Assembly: GCA_945910005.1 (NCBI GenBank)
Contig: OX246740.1
Coordinates: 860,917-924,916, forward strand
Length of the DNA stretch: 64,000 bases
From: Isoperla grammatica
Lineage: Eukaryota > Arthropoda > Insecta > Plecoptera > Perlodidae
Direction: 5' to 3'
Made by a program: the position numbers and the translations under genes. Each line of letters begins with the position of its first letter. The stretch's first letter is position 1. Below the pieces are notes generated by a model. The model had not been told where the DNA came from. It did not search any database and saw only the letters and a program-made list of their open reading frames with translations. Positions 48,109-60,050 of the stretch are shown here, in pieces.

Positions 48109-48238
48109 CTGAAACAACGTCAGTGGGGGAACTTTATGTGTGTTTAGTTGCTATGACGGTCCCAAAATCCCCGTTTACGTATGTACACCAGTAGGCCTAC
48201 TGTACAGATAGATTTAAGTCAAATTCTAAAGTTAATAA

Positions 48239-48306
48239 ACCCCCACCCAAACCAAGAATCAAACACTGGAAGCAGGAATAAACCCACATGACCAATGAGC
48301 CACAAT
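48239..48306 (-). repeat. tRNA-derived SINE remnant
   Basis: Minus strand reads TGGCTCATTGGTCATG (A-box-like) and GTTTGATTCTTGG (B-box-like) at tRNA spacing. Degenerate; no intact tRNA fold. Confidence 0.4.
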
Positions 48307-49032
48307 AATAAATTTTATGCCGTGATATCTGTCGTCAGGCACTTGGGATGAAATTGCAACTAGACTAGGCCTAGGAGGTATGTAGCCTATGCCAAGCAAT
48401 GTTGGCTAGTCAAGATACAAAGATCTCTATAGCAGATTGAACGACTCAAGACTAAATGCGCTCAGCCATGGCAGCTCAGCTATCCCAATTGTGCTCTCCC
48501 GTGTGAAACTGTTCCACAATTTCTCACATCCAATGCGGCAATGGATTTTGACTTATATCGTACCAATGGTAAGGTAGGCTCCATACATAGCTTCTAATAT
48601 TGCCATGAAACAACGCATTAGAACTTAGATTCGATATGGCAATAGATTTCAGATAATTTTATATTAATGACTAACAAAACAAGTGAAACTAAATTAAGGA
48701 TTTACGTAGGAATGGAAAAACTTTGTAATTTTACCAATATTTCGCACTATTTTTAGATTTCTTGATATCATATCAATATAATTAACAACTTCATAATTAC
48801 CACTTGAACACCCTTTCTCAAAACTGATAAAAACAAACTCAAAATTGTTAGTTTTACCATTTACGATTTTCAATTCCTTTTTGGCCAGACATGAACGTAT
48901 TTTATTTTAAATGAAAAATTACAATTTGTTACATGCTAATCAAGTTTTGGTAACACCAAGAATTTTTCACGATATCAATTCGTTTGCCTATTTTTCACGT
49001 ATTTAAGTTGAGATAGGCTCGCAAATACTCAC
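48307..49032. other. SORL1 intron, featureless
   Basis: AT-rich, no element ends or domains seen. Confidence 0.5.
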
Positions 49033-49263
49033 TGCAATTCTTCTCGTCCTCCCCATCCTCACAGTCCCGGTCAAGGTCACACTTCCAGTACGGTGGGATG
49101 CACTTTCCATCGCCGCACTGGAACAGGTTTGCCGGGCAGCTCTGCCGGCATCCGCGTTCGTCAGAGTTGTCCCCACAGTCGTTGTCTCCATCGCAGCGCC
49201 ACTGCTTGGACACGCAGAGGTCATTGCCACACTTGAACTGCTCGCTGGTGCAGCTCTGAGCCA
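49033..49263 (-). CDS. SORL1: SORL1 exon: LDLa repeats 1 and 2
   Basis: 231 nt, phase 1 to 1. Two complete LDL-receptor class A repeats: CTSEQFKC..CDGDNDCGDNSDERGC and CPANLFQC..CDLDRDCEDGEDEKNC. Both keep the six-cysteine pattern and the calcium-binding D-x-SDE or D-x-EDE acidic box. Confidence 0.97.
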
Positions 49264-49485
49264 CTGAAACACGACGGAATGCTCGTCAGAGTTCTCTCAT
49301 ACAAAACACAATTCGGCTCAATGCTGAAAATTGGTACGGCGAGCAACGATATTTGGAAAAAAATAAAATGATTAATAGATATCACTTTTGGCCGGGATTA
49401 GGCTATTCTAAATAAAAACGAAAAAACGACGTTTTACACGACGTATAACATGTAAAATAAATATTTAGGCCTAACCGCCATTTCA

Positions 49486-49506
49486 CCCCCCCCCCCCCCC
49501 CCCCCC
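49486..49506. repeat. Poly-C tract
   Basis: About 21 C in the intron between exons 49033-49263 and 50109-50316. The rest of 49264-50108 shows no gene. Confidence 0.9.
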
Positions 49507-50108
49507 GCCGCACGTACGTGCGCTAGAACACACTGTGAAGGGAATTTTTGTACTGCAGAATGAGGAGACTGCCGAGAGCCGCCATCTCCACTCATTACAA
49601 ACGAAAACAAATGTAATTGTAGTTAAAGGTTTTTTGTACTTATACGTTCTTTTCGGTTTGGCCCTTGGAAAACGTAATCGATGCTCCACTGTAATATATT
49701 ATTGGATAAATAAGTTATTATTACGGTGCTATACATTTTTGTTTAGCCTTTTAGGTTTTAAGATGCTAAACCAGTGAGCCTGTATTTAAAAAAAAACACT
49801 GCAAAACACGAATTTTACAAAAATTGTGTTACCAATTCCTATTGAGATTTAGTTATTCATTGCATTTTAACCATTTAAGAAATTATACAATTTAATTGAT
49901 TTTAAATATCTGCACATAAATTTTCAATTGAAGTACAAGAAACCCTTTCTTCATATTCAAGGTTTTGATGAAAATAAAAAATAGATATGCTCCAGGCTAC
50001 TACAAAATGCCAAATTTAGAGAAAATGAATGCTAAAAAGACGTAGGGCCTACGGTATCTCTAGGCATTATCTACCTCGGGCCGGGTTCTAAGGTAGGTTG
50101 AGGCTCAC

Positions 50109-50316
50109 CCTGCGGACAGGTTCCGTTAGCGAAGGCTGGCGTAGGCGGTGCCCCGGTGACAGCTGGACACATGCAGACATTGTCCTTCATGGTCATACCG
50201 TCTGGACAGAGACAGACGTGGCCTCCCTTGGGCATCCCTAGACACAGGTGTGTACATCCGACACGTGACAGGTTGCTGCAAGCGTTGGTGCCCTCCTGCA
50301 CACTGTGTGCAAACAT
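50109..50316 (-). CDS. SORL1: SORL1 exon: EGF-like module
   Basis: 208 nt, phase 0 in and 1 out. Spacing of cysteines (NACSNL, CTHLCLGMP, VCLCPDGMTMKDN, VCMCP, GTCPQG) fits the EGF-like region between propeller and LDLa cluster in SORL1. The first ~127 nt and the acceptor are repeated once upstream at 50336-50483. Confidence 0.93.
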
Positions 50317-50483
50317 CTGCAACACAACATTGCCTTCATGGTCATACCGTCAGGACAGAGACAGACGTGGCCTCCCTTGGGCATCCCTAGACACAGGTGT
50401 GTACATCCGACACGTGACAGGTTGCTGCAAGCGTTGGTGCCCTCCTGCACACTGTGTGCAAACATCTGCAACACAACATTGCC
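50188..50483. repeat. 148-bp tandem duplication of EGF exon 5' end and acceptor
   Basis: Two units 148 bp apart: true acceptor at 50317-50319 and its copy at 50465-50467. The copied exon part encodes the same EGF-like start, TNACSNLSRVGCTHLCLGMP, but lacks the exon end. Confidence 0.94.
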
Positions 50484-50641
50484 ACAATAACGCCAAGCGC
50501 TACCTTGCAATCTTATGCCACGTAAATGTAACGTTATTTTGCTGACATTTAATAGATACATAATGATAGAGCACCAAGAAGATTCAACACCTTATAAGTA
50601 GAGGTGTTTGTGAATGGTGTTATGTTTTCTTAAATTTTGTT

Positions 50642-51090
50642 TAGAGCTGTACCGATTCCGATACCGAGTCTTGAGAATCGGCGATTCTTCATGGTATCGG
50701 TATAGAATCGGCCGATTCCGATTCTTGGCCCAATATTACCGATACCGATTCTTTTGAATGAAGCGCCCGAAAATTTCCATTTCCGTTCAAATATATCGAT
50801 TATCGAGAGTCGAAGTCACTATGCGTGTGCACCAATCACGAAGCGACTTGCTGAAATCAACAAGTCGATTGGCAGCCATGTTGATTTTAGCGTGGTTCCG
50901 GCGCAGTATCACTACCGACCACGCTACCGACGTTTAGCATACGTTTGTGTACCTAATATAAAAATAAAATAAATAACTTGCAATAATAGTTTGTATTAAA
51001 GAATCGGTATCGGTGGAATCGGAATCGGCAGAAAATTGGAATCGGCATCGGAATCGGAATCGGCAAAAATGTGGTATCGGTACAGCTCTA
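50642..51090. mobile_element. hAT-like MITE nested in 50599-53124
   Basis: Termini TAGAGCTGTACCGATTCCG / GTATCGGTACAGCTCTA with perfect 8-bp duplication ATTTTGTT (50634-50641, 51091-51098). Body full of GAATCGG-type repeats. Confidence 0.94.
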
Positions 51091-51393
51091 ATTTTGTTAA
51101 AGCCCTACTTTTGGTTTGGTAAATTTGCCCTTCAATAAATCAGACAAAAAATTAAAAAAAATCGAGCGCAAATTTTATTGGGAATGGTTGAACCGTTTGG
51201 GCAGGAAGGCTGTTCTAAGTTTTTGTGACGTCACTAGCCGTGACGTCACAGCGGGGCAAGGCCGGCTCGCCCCGACAAACCCCCAGCCAGTGCCGTTTGA
51301 CAGTTCGTGTCATGTCAAAGCAAACCCTTACTCTCACTCATCGCATCTTCACTGAGAATAATGTTCGGAAAACGTGTAAAGTAAATTACAAAC

Positions 51394-51477
51394 ATGGTTG
51401 GTTCGTGTGTTGCTTTTCAGTGTACAACAGCAAAGTGCAAAGATCGGGCTTGTATTTTATTTATTTCCAAGCATTGA
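51394..51477 (+). pseudogene. Possible THAP-domain start, truncated
   Basis: 27 codons: MVGSCVAFQCTTAKCKDRAC then ILFISKH and a stop. The M-x-x-x-C-x4-C opening and aliphatic-Phe step resemble a THAP zinc finger. Too short to prove; could be chance. Confidence 0.3.
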
Positions 51478-51761
51478 AAAATATTTGGGCATACCGCATA
51501 ATATATAAAAGGTGGTTACGAGTAGTAAAAAGAAAACATTCCCAACCTACTAAAACTGTATGTGTAGTTGGTCTATGCAAGAGAAAGAAAATATATCTGT
51601 TAAGTTAACTACGCAAATACCTATTCAAAACCGAAGTATGATGCTTCTTCCCCTTGGGCGGTTTTGGCCCGTACTCCGTATACACTATACACGCTGTTTG
51701 CTTCCGGGTACTGATTCTTGACGGCGCTCGCGACACACGAGGAATAACTACCCTCTTGTCT

Positions 51762-52179
51762 TTACCAAATGACTCTCAAGACTTCATCCAATACACAAAT
51801 AATTGTTACGCAAAGTGTCTCCACATTTTGTTCGAAACAAGTTCGAGGTATTTCACCGTCTGCACGCATGCGTAACACGAAATCGTCTGCCGAACTGTGT
51901 TCAAACTTCAAACTGTCCAAGTCTAAAATTATTTTTTCGAAAATGAATGAATTGTTGTACACTCCCAAGTCAATGCTTAGCCTACTACTTTAATTGATTC
52001 AGATTCTTGATACTAAATCCATGTCCATAACAGTCACCGCATTGCCAACATGTGCACCGTTCCGTGTTCCAAACTCTGCCTTCGAATGTTTTGCACTTCG
52101 CACTCTCGATCACGTTATTCCGTCGTTTTTGGTCAATTTCTTCGACTGTGTATTTTGGTTCGAAACAGACATTCCACAC
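51762..52179 (-). pseudogene. Fragments resembling P2RX7 C-terminal-like Cys-rich domain
   Basis: Minus-strand ORFs: 51985-52179 with FEGRVWNTERCTCWQCGDCY and 51762-51968 with PRTCFEQNVETLCVTIICVL. In order they recall the VW-x-T-x-x-C-x-C-x-x-C ... C-x-x-x-x-x-F-x-x-x-C-(L/V) pattern of P2RX7 C-terminal-like domains found in orphan proteins. Broken between the two parts. Low confidence. Confidence 0.3.
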
Positions 52180-53165
52180 TTAGTGTACAAGCTTGGACTG
52201 ACTGACACTATCTAAAAATAACGTAATAAACGAATAAACCGTACGTTGCCCTCTGAAGGCGGGTCTCGCAGCTGGGAGGGTTGCATTGAAGGCCGCGTAG
52301 ACAATTCAAACCTGCCCCGCTGTGACGTAGTTTTCGCGCCACAATCGACCTCGCTCGAAAATAAGTTTCCCCTCATAATCAATGAACCACTGAACCGATT
52401 TACGAGATTTTTTCTTTATTCCTATTTTCTATTGGGTCTTTATCACATAATCATCCATCGCTTCAAACCGGGATACTGCCTTTAATAGATTTAATAATTT
52501 CGATGTTATGGCGGTGTTATGCTTTTTGGGAGATTTTCTACAGTAAATTCCACCAGAAACATTTAAATTAAAAAGGAATTTTAATGTAATTTAATTTATT
52601 TGAATTGTATGTACAAACTAGTACTAGTTAATACGAAGTGTATTAACATTACCATTACCTGAGTTTGTCTAGTGTGTCTTTACGGTCGAATTAAAGGCGG
52701 CAGTCACAGCACATAAGAATCTTTTTGTCCGTCACGTAAAATCCCTCAGAATTGTACTCGTTTGCTCTGCTTGACGCCTAATTTCAGCAAAAATAAATCG
52801 TTGATCTTCTTAACGAAATCATCATTATTATGAAAAAATAATCGGGCCCACACGATTGTGTTGTAATGACGTTTGACTGTAATAATAAATTAAAATTTTT
52901 AAAAAATGTTTATAATAAATTAAAAACAATCGGGATTTCGTGTTATTTCGCTCTTTAATACAAATTTCGATGTTGTGACTGGAAATTGACAGATTTCGCG
53001 AATTTTCGTGATTAAATATCGATGTGTTTAAGGTGCCTATCAACAGATATACACTTTAATTATCTCCCCCTTCTTTATCAACACTTTTCGCGATTTCGCG
53101 GTCCGCGAAAAACAAACACCTCTACCTATAAGACTAACTTGTTTGCCTGCTTGCGGCGAGCTTAC

Positions 53166-53318
53166 CTTGAGGTCCATCAGCATGGGCAAGCCTCCAGCAA
53201 GTGTCTCAATGCCAACACCGTGGTCCTTATCGGCAATGAAGATGGAGTTCTGCTTCCAATCGTCCCAGTACATGTTGTCCTTGAATACTGCCACAGCAAA
53301 AGGGTGCGACACGCGCTC
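53166..53318 (-). CDS. SORL1: SORL1 exon: last YWTD blade
   Basis: 153 nt, phase 0 at both ends. It encodes HPFAVAVFKDNMYWDDWKQ and GGLPMLMDLK, the final propeller blade before the EGF-like module. An 8-bp-duplication transposon ends 41 bp downstream of its donor, at 53124. Confidence 0.96.
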
Positions 53319-53596
53319 CTGGGGAACACAAAATTATCTTTTGTACGCACGTTTTTCATACGAAAAAAGACACTGACTAGCCTATATCTGATTTTTAAAA
53401 ACTCCAATTTGAAAAAACTTTTACTTTAACATTTTTAAAATTTATTTGGTAGGTAGGCACTACGAAATAAAAATGTTGTAACACACTCGAGGTCAGGGCT
53501 CGAAATTAATGGCAGCACGACGCTGCCCAAAACACTCTTGGGCTACCACATTTGTGACGCAGGCAGCACCAATGCCTTTAATTTCACATACAAATA

Positions 53597-55948
53597 CAGT
53601 ATAACCTTGATATATTTCGAAAAAAAGGTAATTCGAAATGAGTCATATTACAGAAAAAAAAAAACTTTGACCCCGACTGTCAACCTTGCATTTTACATGT
53701 TATTTAATTTACATAATTTGAAATTTACTATAATTCGTAATTCGAAGGGATAAACATTCCCGGAGAACTACTTCGCATAAATATGCCTGCTATTTCGAAA
53801 TCGATTTTTCCAATGTTTAGTTTTTATAGTAATTGTGTTTTGAAGGGTCTGTAATTCGAATGCACGAGATGAACAATGCCCGCCCGCCACAAACAATGCG
53901 AACCTTCAGCCCCCTCCCCCTCGCGCAAGCCAGCAGACTTGACCTTGGCGACAGCTGCCTGCACTTGCAAGCGGTTCCTCCCGTTCCCCTCACCACTCAG
54001 CCCCCACACAATCTTCCAAGCGGCCGACGAAACCCCAACCCACAATAGCAGGTAGCGGGCGGGGATGACGAAGCCGGCGGCTGCAACTTATTGTTCTGTG
54101 ATCGGGTTGCATTGACAGCACGTATCAATTGGTTCAAGTACATTACTCTGTGTAAAAATGTAGATTTTTTCTACACGTCATTAAAGTCGATCCACTGTTT
54201 ATCCAACTATTTGTCATTGTGCTACAAATCATGTTGAATATACACTTAAATATCATGTTAAATATTAGCGAAAAATAAAGTAGTTTCATCGACTACTTTT
54301 TTTAATATAAATATTTGAAATCCGTCGATTTCCCTATCCCCTACCATTGAAACTGTCAAAAATCATACACTTTCGAATATAAAGCATCGACTAAGTAGAT
54401 ACTAAACATTTGTCATTTTCTTTATTTTATACTCAATTTGAAGATAATTGAACGACAATTCTAAACATGTATGTATGAATACAATCTCTCGACTCGTTTT
54501 CGGTCAATATTGGCTTCACTACAAGAACATTTGATGGGAAATCGGGCGAGCCGTGAAACTATGGCAACACTGCGTGCGATGACGTCATTTCTCTTTGAGC
54601 CCGCCTCCGCCTCACGTCAAAACATGAGCTGGCTGTCACATTTCCACGATGCGACGTGACTGGACTTTTTCTTATTTACATTTATTGTCGCTTATTTCCA
54701 ATAACATTTTGCGTCATACAAATAATGCACTCAATTCAAATTGAAGGCACAGTTAGAAACGGGAATATATCTGAATACGGTACGTGAGGCCTAGCCTAGG
54801 CCACCTTTATTTAGACTTAGGCCTAGGCCTATATTGCCTGATCCGAAATGAAATTCATGTATTGTACGTCCGTAAACGCAAACATTTTCCCCAATGTAGA
54901 TATGCTAAGTATAGTATGCCAGGAGGCATCTGTATAATATGAAAGAAAATATGCCAAGCCCTAAGGCCACTCAAGGACGTTTTGTGGTCATTTGACATGT
55001 GCAAGGCCTAGGCCTACCATTTATGTAGCCCCCCTACACGCATTTGAAATAATTTACATCCATTGCATGCCTTCACATGTCCTAGATGGACTTAAGTTAC
55101 TTGAGATCACTTCGTCAGGTAAACAATTGCTCAAACAACATGATACGATACAAAATATACAATCCTATCATTTTCTTTTATCGTAATAAAACGTCCTCCG
55201 CTTCGTATTCCGTATTTTTTCGACGCCATTTTCACGATCTGACAATAACAATGTCTTTGCAGCGTTGCCAAGTATATTGGAGGTTGGCAATACTTTGTCG
55301 ATGAATATTAAAAACGAGTTTTTTGTTTCCTTGGCTTTGTAAATCAATTTAGATTTGTATCCATTATAAAGTCTATAATTTGTGAATGTGTTGTGGTGTA
55401 ATTAAAACCAAAAGCGAGATAAGAAGTTGACTACTATTTGGAGTTTTGTTGAACTAATTTCGTTTTTAGGGATTGGCTATTCTGCAGTCAAAGTAGTGTC
55501 TAGAATCATGCCATTATAAATAACTGCATTTTCGTGTAAATACTGGATTTTAAAATAGTATTCTTACTTGATTACTGAATATATTTTACATTTTATAGTA
55601 ATTTAACATAATAATTGTCAAAGAAATAATTATTCGTGATTTTAAACAAATATTAAAATCAATGCTTGAAACTGGTAGTTTGATCAATGGAACGACTTTA
55701 AAAACAGGGGTCTGTAAATTACGTGATGACAAAATTGCATGCGTTTATTACGGTATTTCCACTTGAAAATTCCCGTGACACATGGCCTAGGTAGTGCCCG
55801 AGATACTTTGCCAGCTTTACTCGTAGTAGCATAAGTTAAGTACTGTTTGACTCAAAACATAGTTTTTTGAATTTTTTCGTATTTCAATTTTTTTTCCGAA
55901 TTGGGTTTTTTGGGGTCCATTCGAATTCGAAATATCGGTGTTATACTG
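53597..55948. mobile_element. pogo-like element, 2.35 kb, no transposase recognised
   Basis: Termini CAGTATAACCTTGATATATT / ATATCGGTGTTATACTG flanked by TA, with TTCGAAAT-type repeats at both ends. The body carries only short ORFs and GC-rich patches (about 53880-54110). Either a decayed Tigger/pogo or a large MITE. Confidence 0.82.
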
Positions 55949-56300
55949 TAGAATTAAATAAAAGATTTATCTAAAATCAAAGAATTTGTGTGTTCACACA
56001 ACACAGTTATTATATTAAAAATAAATAATGCAAAATTTAATAATTTGTCAAAACCGTTAAATTTCAAGATATATTTTTCGAGCACCTAGGCGATAGGCGC
56101 TCGCCTACATGCGCCTCCACGCTCACGGCGGGCAAGTGCATTAGTAGACTGTAGCCAGGTGCAGCAGTGAGTGGCTATAGTAGTGTGTATCATATTCATT
56201 ACCTACTTATAGATCAAACCATATTAATCTTTATTAAAACGACATTTACCGTTTCGTTGCTGCTAAAACAGAAAAAATTTAACTTCAAATATTAATTTAA

Positions 56301-57602
56301 CTGCTTCACTGTTATGGACGCATCTCATACGTCCGCCACGCGCCGCCCTGTGTGTGTTACGGACGTATTAGATGCATCCGGCAAGTCTTTAAATTCTCCC
56401 GCCTAAACTATTGCTTCCAAATCGATATGAAATGGCTTCCTGTATTCGTCATTCGATTGTTCTACTGGCCGTATGCGCGCACAATCTTGTGGCCACAAGA
56501 AACCAAGTGAGCGGAAGAAGATACGACGAATGCGACGTGGTTTTAGCTTTTGTTTACATTGCATTTCCTCGCAACTGTTTTGCTTCTAAAACCACAGAAA
56601 ATGAGTGGATTATCAGATGCTATGATAAGGGAGTATGTGGTAGACATCATTAGTGATATAGAAGAGAGTGACGATGCCGAATCTTCGCTAGGCGAGTTGT
56701 ATGATGACGTGACAGATCATGAGATTGTGACGGAAGACGTAGGCCTACATAAGAAATAAAACAGGTAGGCCTAGGCCTAGATGAGGTAAGTGAAAGTGAT
56801 GTAGACCTTGATGTTGGACCCACTAGGCCTAGTAATTGTTAGTGAACACTATCCCAACAATGCCCAGGTAGTAGGCCGTGGTTGCTCTAGGTAGGCCTAG
56901 GCCTAATAGCCAAGGGGGCGTGGTTCTAGGCGTGAATGTCCTGTTGGACAGTCTAATATCAACCCAGGCCTATTTTATGTTGCCAGTGGTGTGTAACTAG
57001 TGTACTATACTTATAATTTAGCAAAAAGTATACTTTACAAGTAAATTAACACATTTTCATTAGACATTTCTAATTTTTTTTTTTTATATGACCCATAAAC
57101 CATCCCTATAAGGGTCGTAAAAATAAAATAAAATAATTGTTACATTTTCTTCTTGGCTTGAATGATTCAAATCAAATTTTTCAAAGATTTGAGTAAATTT
57201 GGAGATGACAGATTTCAAACCCAGTATTTTTCTCAAAAGGGTTTATGACAACCCCTATAAATGATCATAAAAGTTTACTCTATGACGTTATATATTTTTT
57301 AATGGCTTTCTTTCCTTTTGCATTACATTTGCTTTAAGTTTTGTCTCTTCACATTTTTTGATTGGGGGGGTTATTCAGAATGTACCTTATTGTAAGGGAC
57401 ATTTTCCAAGATGGCCACCATTTTCCGGGGATCAACATTATCAAATTTCACATTTTTTAATGCTTGGTTCACTTGTTTAAGATATTAATGGGGAAAAAGT
57501 ATAATTTATCACCTACACTTGAGTGACTGAATTTATATGTTAACCCCTTTTTTGGCTAACACAGAGGGTATTTCTCATTTTTTTTCGCTAACAGTGAAAG
57601 GG
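56301..57602. mobile_element. piggyBac-like MITE with acidic N-terminal ORF
   Basis: Ends CTGCTTCACTGTTA / TAACAGTGAAAGGG next to TTAA (56297-56300, 57603-57606). Plus-strand ORF from 56601 reads MSGLSDAMIREYVVDIISDI then EESDDAESSLGELYDDVTD, the acidic start expected of a piggyBac transposase; stops follow. Confidence 0.78.
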
Positions 57603-57795
57603 TTAAATAATCGGGCTACTCAATTCTTAACAGGACTGCCAAAAACTTTAAGGCAGTAGTCTAAAGGGCTGCTGTCTATAATTCTTAATTTCGAGCGCTG
57701 ATCGAGATTTCCTATCAGTTCATCTTGACTGCATTGAACACAGAACTGGGATATTGCAGAACACGCTAACAAAAAGGACACTGTATTGGACTTAC

Positions 57796-58021
57796 GTCGT
57801 TGGCAATGATCTTCTTAAAGCGCCGACCCTCGAGATCCGACGCCCCAATGTAATCCTCTCTCGCATCCACCCAGTAGATCCGCTCGGCTATGTGATCGAT
57901 GGTGATACCGTTGGGCCACTCGACGAGCGGTTTCTTGAACAGACGCTTCACGTTGGTCCCATCAGAGTTGGCTCTGCTCACGCTGGCATCGCCCGGAGCC
58001 CAGTCCGTCCAGAAGATGTAC
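57796..58021 (-). CDS. SORL1: SORL1 exon: YWTD propeller blades with FWTDW and IYWVD
   Basis: 226 nt; the first base completes GG|G. It contains YIFWTDWAPGDASVSRANSD, EWPNGITIDH and ERIYWVDAREDYI, classical YWTD-repeat motifs. Acceptor gtggcag, donor gtaagt in phase 0. Confidence 0.96.
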
Positions 58022-58150
58022 CTGCCACATCACACTTGGTTACAATCAGTGGGGGACATTATATATTAATTATAGTTAGTAAGTGACTCACTGCTATGGC
58101 AGTTCTAGAGTCCTCTTTTACATGCCACTATCACATTTATGGATTCAAGT

Positions 58151-58230
58151 AAAATGCACGAGTTAAAGATCCCCTGCCCATACCAGGAATCGAACCACGG
58201 CCCACATGTATTGATTGGAAACAGGAACAA
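58151..58230 (-). repeat. tRNA-derived SINE fragment
   Basis: Minus strand contains a perfect B-box GGTTCGATTCC followed by TGGTATGGGCAGGGGATC; A-box part not found. The rest of 58022-58701 is featureless. Confidence 0.4.
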
Positions 58231-58701
58231 ACGCAGACCAAAAACAAGTCAATCAAAACCGATTTTTACGGATGTCAATACCTGGAAATGTTGGGTACCA
58301 GGTTGCCTCCCCGATAGTAGGCCTAGCGTAACTATCTGGGTTGTTACACCATTCAGAAATCATGTTTAACACGGATTTTATTTTTGCACAAAGATAACAA
58401 AGTTGTTAATTTTTCTCAATTTCAATTTTTGTTTGTGACAGTATTTACTAACTTTGGACTTGAAAACCTAATTTGAAATAAAACACATTCTATTTGGGAG
58501 AGGGTACTTCTCTAATTGTTAATAACTTGTTTTAAATATAGATAACTTCAAAATTGTATGCTTGAGGCAAATTATCTGCGACTTGTATTTAATTTCACTT
58601 TCTTATGTTCTTTCAACACTTTCCAATTCTGAATATTTTGTCACTTTAAACCTTAAACTGTAGCTGCTTGCGGATATGTTTATTGTTTAGGCCTAGCTTA
58701 C

Positions 58702-58940
58702 CCTCGCATCGGGTGCACAGCAATGCCGCGCGGCTTCTTGAGAACGTCGTGGCCCAGTATCGTGCGCCTCATTCGTCCCTGACTGTTGAGGTCCGTGCGG
58801 ATCACCTCGATACGGCTGTGCATCCCATCGACGAAGTAGAGCACGTTAGAGATCCAGTCCAGAGCCATCCCCTCGATAGAGCTGAGGTTGGTGGACACAA
58901 GGATGTCCCTCCTTCCCTTGCCATCCGACAGACACTGACG
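58702..58940 (-). CDS. SORL1: SORL1 exon: YWTD propeller, middle blades
   Basis: 239 nt, phase 0 in and 2 out (GG|gtaagc). It encodes blades with SIEGMALDWISNVLYFVDG and SRIEVIRTDLNSQG, ending KKPRGIAVHPMRG. Its 5' edge and acceptor seed the large 151-bp tandem array at 58981-60050; only this copy is full length and in frame. Confidence 0.95.
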
Positions 58941-58980
58941 CTGTGGGCAGACACGCTTGCTTTCAAACACAACTAGAGTA

Positions 58981-60050
58981 TCTCACATACTGTGCAGCCC
59001 ATCAACAAAGTAGAGCCATCCCCTCGATAGAGCTGAGGTTGGTGGACACAAGGATGTCCCTCCTTCCCTTGCCATCCGACAGACACTGACGCTGTGGGCA
59101 GACAGGCTTGCTTTCAAACACAACTAGAGTATCTCACATACTGTGCATCCCATCAACAAAGTAGAGCCATCCCCTCGATAGAGCTAAGGTTGGTGGACAC
59201 AAGGATGTCCCTCCTTCCCTTGCCATCCGACAGACACTGACGCTGTGGGCAGACACGCTTGCTTTCAACCACAACTAGAGTATCTCACATACTGTGCAGC
59301 CCATCAACAAAGTAGAGCCATCCCCTCGATAGAGCTGAGGTTGGTGGACACAAGGATGTCCCTCCTTCCCTTGCCATCCGACAGACACTGACGCTGTGGG
59401 CAGACACGCTTGCTTTCAAACACAACTAGAGTATCTCACATACTGTGCAGCCCATCAACAAAGTAGAGCCATCCCCTCGATAGAGCTGAGGTTGGTGGAC
59501 ACAAGGATGTCCCTCCTTCCCTTGCCATCCGACAGACACTGACGCTGTGGGCAGACAGGCTTGCTTTCAAACACAACTAGAGTATCTCACATACTGTGCA
59601 GCCCATCAACAAAGTAGAGCCATCCCCTCGATAGAGCCGAGGTTGGTGGACACAAGGATGTCCCTCCTTCCCTTGCCATCCGACAGACACTGACGCTGTG
59701 GGCAGACACGCTTGCTTTCAAACACAACTAGAGTATCTCACATACTGTGCAGCCCATCAACAAAGTAGAGCCATCCCCTCGATAGAGCCGAGGTTGGTGG
59801 ACACAAGGATGTCCCTCCTTCCCTTGCCATCCGACAGACACTGACGCTGTGGGCAGACACGCTTGCTTTCAAACACAACTAGAGTATCTCACATACTGTG
59901 CAGCCCATCAACAAAGTAGAGCCATCCCCTCGATAGAGCTGAGGTTGGTGGACACAAGGATGTCCCTCCTTCTCTTGCCATCCGACAGACACTGACGCTG
60001 TGGGCAGACACGCTTGCTTTCAAACACAACTAGAGTATCTCACATACTTT
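58981..60050. repeat. 151-bp array of frameshifted exon 58702-58940 copies
   Basis: With the real exon there are eight acceptor-bearing units at exact 151-bp spacing (58940, 59091, 59242, 59393, 59544, 59695, 59846, 59997). Each extra unit holds ~100 nt of exon 5' sequence with a shared 23-nt deletion between agag repeats, giving a TGA, and then gtatgtgaga, a donor-like site. Confidence 0.96.

Larger units (their letters stand above)
50599..53124. mobile_element. Large DNA element with 8-bp duplication and zinc-finger fragments
   Basis: Termini TAGAGGTGTTTGTGAATGG / GAAAAACAAACACCTCTA, flanked by cttataag / cctataag (7 of 8). It contains a nested MITE (50642-51090), a THAP-like start and two fragments resembling a P2RX7 C-terminal-like domain. 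hAT or P-type superfamily; assignment uncertain. Confidence 0.72.

Noticed and set aside
53824..54048. Overlapping ORFs in the GC-rich part of the pogo-like element
   Set aside because: No DDE, CENP-B or HTH features; no support for a gene.
59091..60050. Seven extra SORL1 propeller exons
   Set aside because: All share a 23-nt frameshifting deletion leading to a TGA, so they are not coding repeats.
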